This document shows, piece after piece, positions 59,401-64,000 of a stretch of 64,000 nt of DNA. The notes beneath the pieces are model-generated. The model saw only the letters and a program-made list of their open reading frames with translations, searched no databases and was not told the DNA's origin. The position numbers and the translations under genes are program-made. Position 1 is the first letter of the stretch. Each line of letters starts with the position of its first letter. The stretch is from Branchiostoma lanceolatum (lineage: Eukaryota > Chordata > Leptocardii > Amphioxiformes > Branchiostomatidae), in contig NC_089740.1 in assembly GCF_035083965.1 (NCBI RefSeq), forward strand, positions 12,540,052 to 12,604,051, given 5' to 3'.

Positions 59401-62400
59401 CGAGATGCTTTTTTTGTGACACAAAGATCTCTCTATTCGTGTTGCTTGTACTGCCCATAGGCTATTGGAAACTTAGATGTGTCATTTACACTTCAACTGT
59501 AACATTGACTATTGTAATGTTTTTTCTCTGATTGACAGGCTCAGAGTTAGAAGCCAGTATGCAAACCAGTGCTTCAAACAACAGTCTGGCCTCACTCGCA
59601 TCTAAAAAGGGTAAGAAAACTATAAAATTGTGTTGATTTTTGTATATATATATATAAAAATATATATATATATATACAACTGTACCTTTAGATAATACAT
59701 ATATATGAATGCAGTCAGGAGGTGCATTGGGATTAGTATTTTATTTATCATCGTTGAGTTTATCATTCTTATTTCTGTGATACATTACATACAATTAGCC
59801 TTCAGGCATATATTTGCAATAAACTTATTATCATCATTAGAACATCTTTAACCCCCAGCCGGCTAAGGTAGCGTTTGGCACCAAACTTGATCAGCTATTG
59901 GGGTAGGCAGTAGGGAGATGGTTGATAAGAAATGGACTTGACAAATTTGATTGTTGGGGGTTTAGTTGAAAAAAGTTGCACTGAGAAAATTTTTTTAAAC
60001 ACATTCAAGCTGACAGCAATACAGTAACAAAAAACATTATCACAATGGTAATGAATAGCACAAACTTTATGTTGAATGTACTATGATTTAGCAGTTTTCA
60101 GACAACTTACCTTTCACATGATTCTTCTGGTCAATCTTTTATTTGATGCCACAGTTGTAATATGTTGATTGGACTAACAGTCGCTAACGAACGTTAACAC
60201 CAACCTGATGTAATACATTGTAATAACAAGTTTCATCTCCTTTCCTTTTAGACACATGTAACAAGTTTCAGAATCAGTGTGAACTGTGAAGTGGAAATAG
60301 TGTCTCCCAATCTTAACACAGTCAAAACTGAAGTACACTCTTTTCCAAGCTAATAACACACCCTCTATCTCTTGAAATATGCTTGAGGTTAAATAGAGGT
60401 CAAAGATTTCTGAGAAAATCACATTGTTGCTTGTACTGTCAACTAATCAAGCCCTTCATTTCTTTCCAACTGCCATTTAGCAATGTCTTTTCTTACGTAC
60501 ATTATCACTCCCAGAAACTGTGTGTACCAAGGTACAGCCATCAAACTCAACTTAAACTGCTCAACTTTAGGTTAATATGATTTTTAATCTATCTATATAT
60601 CAAAATCCGAGCACTAGCAAGTAGAACTGACGTGACTTCAGCTAACAAGACCAAACACCTCTTTAGGTATGAGTAGACACATGAGCGCAGCTGGAAAGGC
60701 GGTAATCTTTGCAGAAGGGACGAAAATGACAGACGGACGAAAAAGCCCCAAAAGCGCCTCACCACAAAGCGGCAGGAAGATCAGCATGGCTACGGCTAGG
60801 AAGGCGGCCATGTTTGGTCAAAGACCTTCCTCAAGGACTGGGATGAGTGACTCAGAAACAGAGGCGTCGGATCAAGGACTCCCGAGTCTCAACGCTGGCA
60901 GAAGGGTCATGGCTTTTGTGGGATCAGCCAAACAGAGGAGGCAGGATAGAAGCCCCAGCCCACGAGAGAGAAGCCAGAGTCCGAAATCCAGGGGCATGCA
61001 GTCAGCTGGCAGGGCGATGATGTTAGCTGGCAAGGGCAGAGGTGGATTGGCACAAGAGAAAGAGGCAGTCTCAGAGTTGAGTTCAGAAGAAGGCTTGTCT
61101 AACAAACAAAAGATTAAGCTGGCACAGAAAGCGATGGCGTTCTCTGCTGAGAAAGGTGGACAGAAAGGCACCACAGAAACCCCCCGTCCAAGGTCTCCAT
61201 GGCTGAATAAAGTTCAAGGCAACAAATCGAAAGGACAGGCTGCTGCAGCTTTTCTTAAACAAACAAGTAAATCTGAAGAAGAAGATTCAGCAGCTGAAGA
61301 CACACAACCCTCAGATAAGGAGGACGGCGGAAGGAAAAGTCCTGCTGGGTCGATGAAGAAGATGTCATTGATGGGGAAAGCAAAGAAGGTTGGAAAGGAA
61401 AGTCTAGATTCCAAATTCATGGAGAAAATTAAAAAAGGAGCAGACACAGATGGAGAAGACAGTGGAAAGAAAAGTCCTGCTGGGTCGATGAAGAAAGTGT
61501 CACTGATGGGGAAAGCAAAGAAGGTAGGAAAGGAAAGTCTAGATTCCAAATTCATGGAGAAAATTAAAAAAGGAGCAGACACAGATGAAGAAGACAGTGG
61601 AAAGAAAAGTCCTGCTGGGTCGATGAAGAAGATATCATTGATTGGGAAAGCGAAGAAGGTAGGAAAGGAAAGTCTAGATTCTGCGTTCATGGAGAAAATA
61701 AAAAACGCAGCAGAGATCCAAGAAGACAACCAGAGCCCTGAAGTGAAGCAAACTGAAGATAAGAAAAAGGTTTTTAAGCAGGGCCTTCTTACTTCTGCTA
61801 AACAGAAGTCATTCATGGACAAGATAAAAAAAGCAGCAGAGAATCAGGAAGACAACGAGGACCCTGAAATCAAGGAAACTGAAGAAAAGAAAAAAGCTTT
61901 CAAGCAGGGCCTTCTTTCTTCAGCTAAGCAGAAGTCATTCATGGACAAGATAAAAAAAGCAGCGCAGGAGGAAGAGGAGAAAGAAGCTAAATCAGCAGAA
62001 AAACATGACAAAGAGAACGGTGCTTCTGCATCTGAGGACGAAAATGGAAAGAAAGGGAAGATCAGTCTCTCTTCATCCATGAAAAAGATGTCCTTGATGG
62101 AAAAAATGAAGGGCGGGCAAAAAGAGCAACAAGTTGCTGAGCCTACGGACAAAAAAGAAGCTGACACAGACAAAGAAAAATCAAAGCTTTTTTCCTCCAC
62201 AAAGAAGATGTCATTCATGGCAAAAATGAAGGGCGGAGGAGCAAAGGACCAGCAAGAATCTGAGACATCAGACAAAGAGGATAAAAATTCTCCCAAAGAT
62301 GGTGTTGAGAAAGCAAATCTTACAACAGCGGCTAAGAAACTTTCCCTGATGGAAAAGCTAAAGAGTGGAGGGAAGGAGAATGAAGAATCTGACCCAGCAG

Positions 62401-63911
62401 GTACCAGCACCTGACCTCTGTGATCAGCACCTAACACCAACTTTTTCTTTGCACTAACTTGCTGCAATTCCTTCACCTCAATGACTTTCCTTTTGAAGAC
62501 TCACGGGTGGATTTTATTGCAAAGATTATGATTTTCGTCACGTCATCTGTTGTGTGCATGGTTTTGCTAAAAGCACTCAGGCACAGGATCCAGTGGAATA
62601 GTTGGGCAGTAAGTGACCTGTCCTCAGTTAATGAATAGATAACTATCTAATGCCCCCATCTACTCCAGAACAGACAAGTTTGTACACCCCTTTGTTCCGA
62701 CACCCCTATGCTCCGATGCTCATATGTTCCAACACCCCCTATCCCTGACCTTTAACCCTAACATAAGGGTGTTGGAACATAGGGGTGTCATATGATAGGG
62801 GTGTCGGAACATAAAACTGTCCCCAATATCTTTTCCCTTCAGCACTGGATCTTAAAGTGTGGTTTTAACTGATTTAAGGGCACATTGTTTAACACACATT
62901 AGTGTTGTCCTTGGTGCTGAAGTTACCATTATTGTGCAACATGTTGTATGCATGTGATGGAAAGCACATTTTAAAGCACATGAAGATGCTTTGCACCTTG
63001 TGTAAGATGTTTAAAACTGCACAGTGTATTTACTAAGCTGTTACACATTGATAGTGTACTGTGTGGTTGTATGTGTTACATCTACAAAGCATCTAAATGA
63101 AAGACTGAGATTGAAAATTAGCTGCTAAAATGTCCTGAATATTTTACTCTGTGTTAAGTGTTAGGTATGCCCCACAGACCATGGTCAATACAGAACAAAA
63201 AATTTCATCTACAAACTTAAGGTTTCCAAACAAACACAGCTAATTTCATACCAAATGCCACATCTCCAACTTACAGCAGTTTCCTTTTCATAACTCCATC
63301 TGTTTATGTTGTACAGTATCTGACTTCTGTATTTCTCAATTCTCACTAACACCAGGGGACAGAAGGCCTTCCCTCCCAAGACTGTCTTCTTCCAGAAGCC
63401 TAATAAGCATGTTGGATTTCTCTTGTACGTAACTGAAGTAACAAACGGTGTGGCCAGTTGTTTGGCTTGCAGTGACTAACCCTCAAAAATCGTAACAGAG
63501 AACAGGGAAATACTAAACCATGATTTCCTGATCGAAACTTTTCCATAGAAGTGGTCATCTGATGATTCTGAAAATGGTTGTTCTAAAGTTGGTTGCAGCA
63601 TCATTATGATTGAAGTATTTCTTATTATACTGATCAAAGAATTGATCGATCAATTAATCAAAGAAATGATTGAAATGTCAGTAATTTTCATTGAAATACA
63701 AAAACAAGATGGTTGTTAGTCTATTTTTTAAACAAATCTATACACAAATTTCGAAATGCTATAACATATGTATGAAGTTTGCATGTCGATTCAGCACATA
63801 TTCAAGTAGCACATATCTATGAATGTTAAGTTAGATCTTCTTTTACTTTTTCAGTTACAACAGCTGAAAATTCAAACCAAAGTGACAGTCCAGAGGTTAA
63901 ACAGGAAGAAG
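47441..63911 (+). CDS. large protein with EF-hand-like modules and Lys-rich repeat tail (C1orf87-like), 3' end outside window
   Basis: Exons 47441..47678, 50158..50326, 51043..51176, 51609..51820, 52290..52387, 52749..52893, 53339..53356, 54233..54455, 55402..55455, 56069..56092, 57705..57719, 57882..57896, 58098..58112, 58514..59341, 59539..59610, 60667..62400 and 63855..63911 keep one frame for 1,350 codons. An in-frame TGA precedes the ATG at 47441. In order: a Ser/Arg-rich N-terminus; two helical EF-hand-like regions (RGPLEDISRQRLRAMRMAL to ENMWKLM, and KLVERIKTQF to WPEFLRFL) with one near-canonical loop DDECNGQISWPE; a basic microexon; Ser/Pro-rich exons; a Pro-rich exon; and a Lys-rich repeat exon. 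The EF-hand part resembles vertebrate C1orf87 as I remember it. From 54455 on, every exon starts and ends in phase 1, so each can be skipped. The cellular role is unknown. Confidence 0.75.
47621..47900 (+). repeat. 140-bp tandem duplication of an exon end and its intron
   Basis: GGTAGTATGA at 47621 and 47761 start two diverged copies. Both include CACTYCAGACTTAGGA and an ACAACAGGTG-like end. The second copy has lost the donor GAG|GTGTGG. Confidence 0.75.
47903..49675 (+). other. intron of the large gene
   Basis: AT-rich with no recognised feature. TTAGGGTTAGGG near 48640 is too short to be telomeric. Confidence 0.4.
49695..50135 (+). repeat. repeat element whose 3' end is expanded five-fold next to a splice acceptor
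   Basis: It starts with ATCAAACCTGTCTGTAATGA (inverted partner GTACAGGTTTGACTGTA). The terminal phrase GTTTGACTGTAT then recurs at 49866, 49929, 49997, 50054 and 50122 (57-68 bp apart) with GGCCAGGTGGTCCTTATG between. The last copy ends about 25 bp before the acceptor at 50157. Confidence 0.75.
50682..50842. repeat. (TG)n microsatellite with hairpin leader
   Basis: A long interrupted TG/GT tract directly after a small hairpin, ACCTCCAT...ATGGAGGT (50654-50673). Confidence 0.95.
53339..53356 (+). CDS. 18-nt microexon encoding a basic cluster
   Basis: It sits between TCTTACAG and GTGACA. It encodes RRKKRK and, joined to the preceding DPR and the following K, gives PRRRKKRKK, a classical monopartite nuclear localisation pattern. 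Phase 0 on both sides, so it can be skipped. If it is not used, exon 52749 reads on to a TGA at 52909-52911 through GTTTGT. Confidence 0.55.
55495..55690. mobile_element. MITE with TACAGTCAAACCTG ends
   Basis: TACAGTCAAACCTG at about 55494 and CAGGTTTGACTGTA at about 55678 close a 200-bp element. Inner arms CCACTCAGGGG and GGTGGTC partly pair. The terminal TA on each side fits a TA target duplication. Relatives are at 49695 and 16895. Confidence 0.75.
55728..55938. mobile_element. palindromic MITE, TACTGTAAAT family
   Basis: TACTGTAAATTCCTTTACAG on the left and CAAGATTTACAGTG on the right, with GTGGTGGTTTTAT pairing with ATAAAACCACTGC. Diverged relative of 10905-11123. Confidence 0.6.
56154..57259. 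mobile_element. non-autonomous DNA transposon, 1.1 kb, TA-flanked
   Basis: TA at 56154-56155 and 57258-57259 flanks about 25-bp inverted ends ACGGGGGTTGCCCTAACTTA and TGTTTGGGCGACTCCCGT. TAGGACG follows on the left and CGTCCTA precedes on the right. The interior has two overlapping - strand open frames (56477-56868) that show no transposase motif I recognise. Intronic in the large gene. Confidence 0.75.
57640..58125 (+). repeat. three tandem copies of a 15-nt microexon with its flanks
   Basis: Each copy has CCTACCTC, TTTCTATCTGTAG, a 15-nt exon (57705, 57882 and 58098) ending GATTCAG, and a GTAAT donor. Spacing is 177 and 216 bp. The exons encode VLNDS, VLKDS and VLNDS in phase 1-1. Confidence 0.8.
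59640..59680. repeat. (AT)n tract
   Basis: Alternating TATATA with an A-rich interruption, in the intron after the exon ending at 59610. Confidence 0.95.
59782..59835 (+). repeat. SINE-tail-like dispersed repeat
   Basis: TACAATTAGCCTTCAGGCAT followed by ATTTGCAATAAACTTATTATC, the best preserved copy of the repeat also found at 2769, 4640 and 23080. Confidence 0.55.
61332..61742 (+). repeat. 135-bp coding tandem repeat (45 codons), three copies
   Basis: AGTCCTGCTGGGTCGATGAA starts at 61338, 61473 and 61608, exactly 135 bp apart. Each encodes SPAGSMKKxSLxGKAKKVG and SLDSKFMEKIKK (third copy SAFMEKIKN). Two further degenerate units follow, with FKQGLLTSAKQKSFMDKIKK. High DNA identity indicates recent in-frame expansion. 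Confidence 0.95.
62412..63854 (+). other. intron of the large gene
   Basis: It contains a compound inverted repeat at 62685-62815 built from GGTGTCGGAACATA-type words on both strands. The remainder is AT-rich without recognised features. Confidence 0.45.
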
Positions 63912-64000
63912 GTAAGTCAAGATTTCCTTTAAGTTTAAAATGAAAGTTTTCTTTTGCTGTGAAAGTGAAAAATAAAAAAGCACATTTTATTCATTTGATG

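Noticed and set aside
60669..62414. stand-alone 581-residue gene starting at ATG 60669
   Set aside because: A TTTAG acceptor directly precedes it, the phase fits the exon ending at 59610, and a donor lies at 62401, so it is an internal exon.
61214..62476. antisense Ser/Phe-rich ORFs of about 200 residues
   Set aside because: They are shadows of the Lys-rich repeat coding exon; its repetitive codon use keeps the antisense frame open.

Overview
The window looks like an intron-rich invertebrate chordate genome, most likely a cephalochordate (amphioxus, Branchiostoma). This is an inference from the animal gene set (DHFR, TRAPPC5, ankyrin and antistasin proteins), short exons separated by long AT-rich introns, and a very high load of short palindromic transposons (MITEs), tRNA-derived SINEs, minisatellites and non-LTR retrotransposon pieces. 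Exons below were assembled by eye from splice signals and reading phase; no transcript evidence was available.

Layout. 1-1310: 3' end of an unrecognised + strand gene. 1321-3616: MITEs, a 136-bp tandem array and a candidate foldback element whose arms are inverted 22-bp minisatellites. 5096-9283 (-): five-exon gene for a small secreted antistasin-domain protein, with transposons pressed against its splice sites. 12550-14620 (-): TRAPPC5, three exons. 15192-18252 (+): complete six-exon dihydrofolate reductase, head to head with TRAPPC5 across 571 bp. 20444-25938 (-): four-exon ankyrin-repeat gene, convergent with DHFR. 26-38 kb: mostly intergenic, with tandem repeats, SINE pieces, a dead LINE 3' end and a nested pair of MITEs whose empty sites can be read in the same window. 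38270 onward (+): a large gene that runs off the right edge. It encodes a Ser/Arg-rich N-terminus, EF-hand-like modules resembling vertebrate C1orf87, a basic microexon, a triplicated 15-nt microexon, a Pro-rich exon and a Lys-rich repeat exon. A 5'-truncated but otherwise open LINE sits in its first intron, flanked by an exact 11-bp target duplication.

How the parts work together. DHFR (folate and thymidylate metabolism) and TRAPPC5 (vesicle tethering) are unrelated housekeeping genes that probably share a bidirectional promoter. The other genes show no functional link. The recurring theme is transposable elements and small tandem duplications acting on splice sites: a SINE tail serves as a polypyrimidine tract, a MITE lies 3 bp inside a splice donor, a 3' splice site is copied four times in TRAPPC5, and a whole microexon is copied three times in the large gene.
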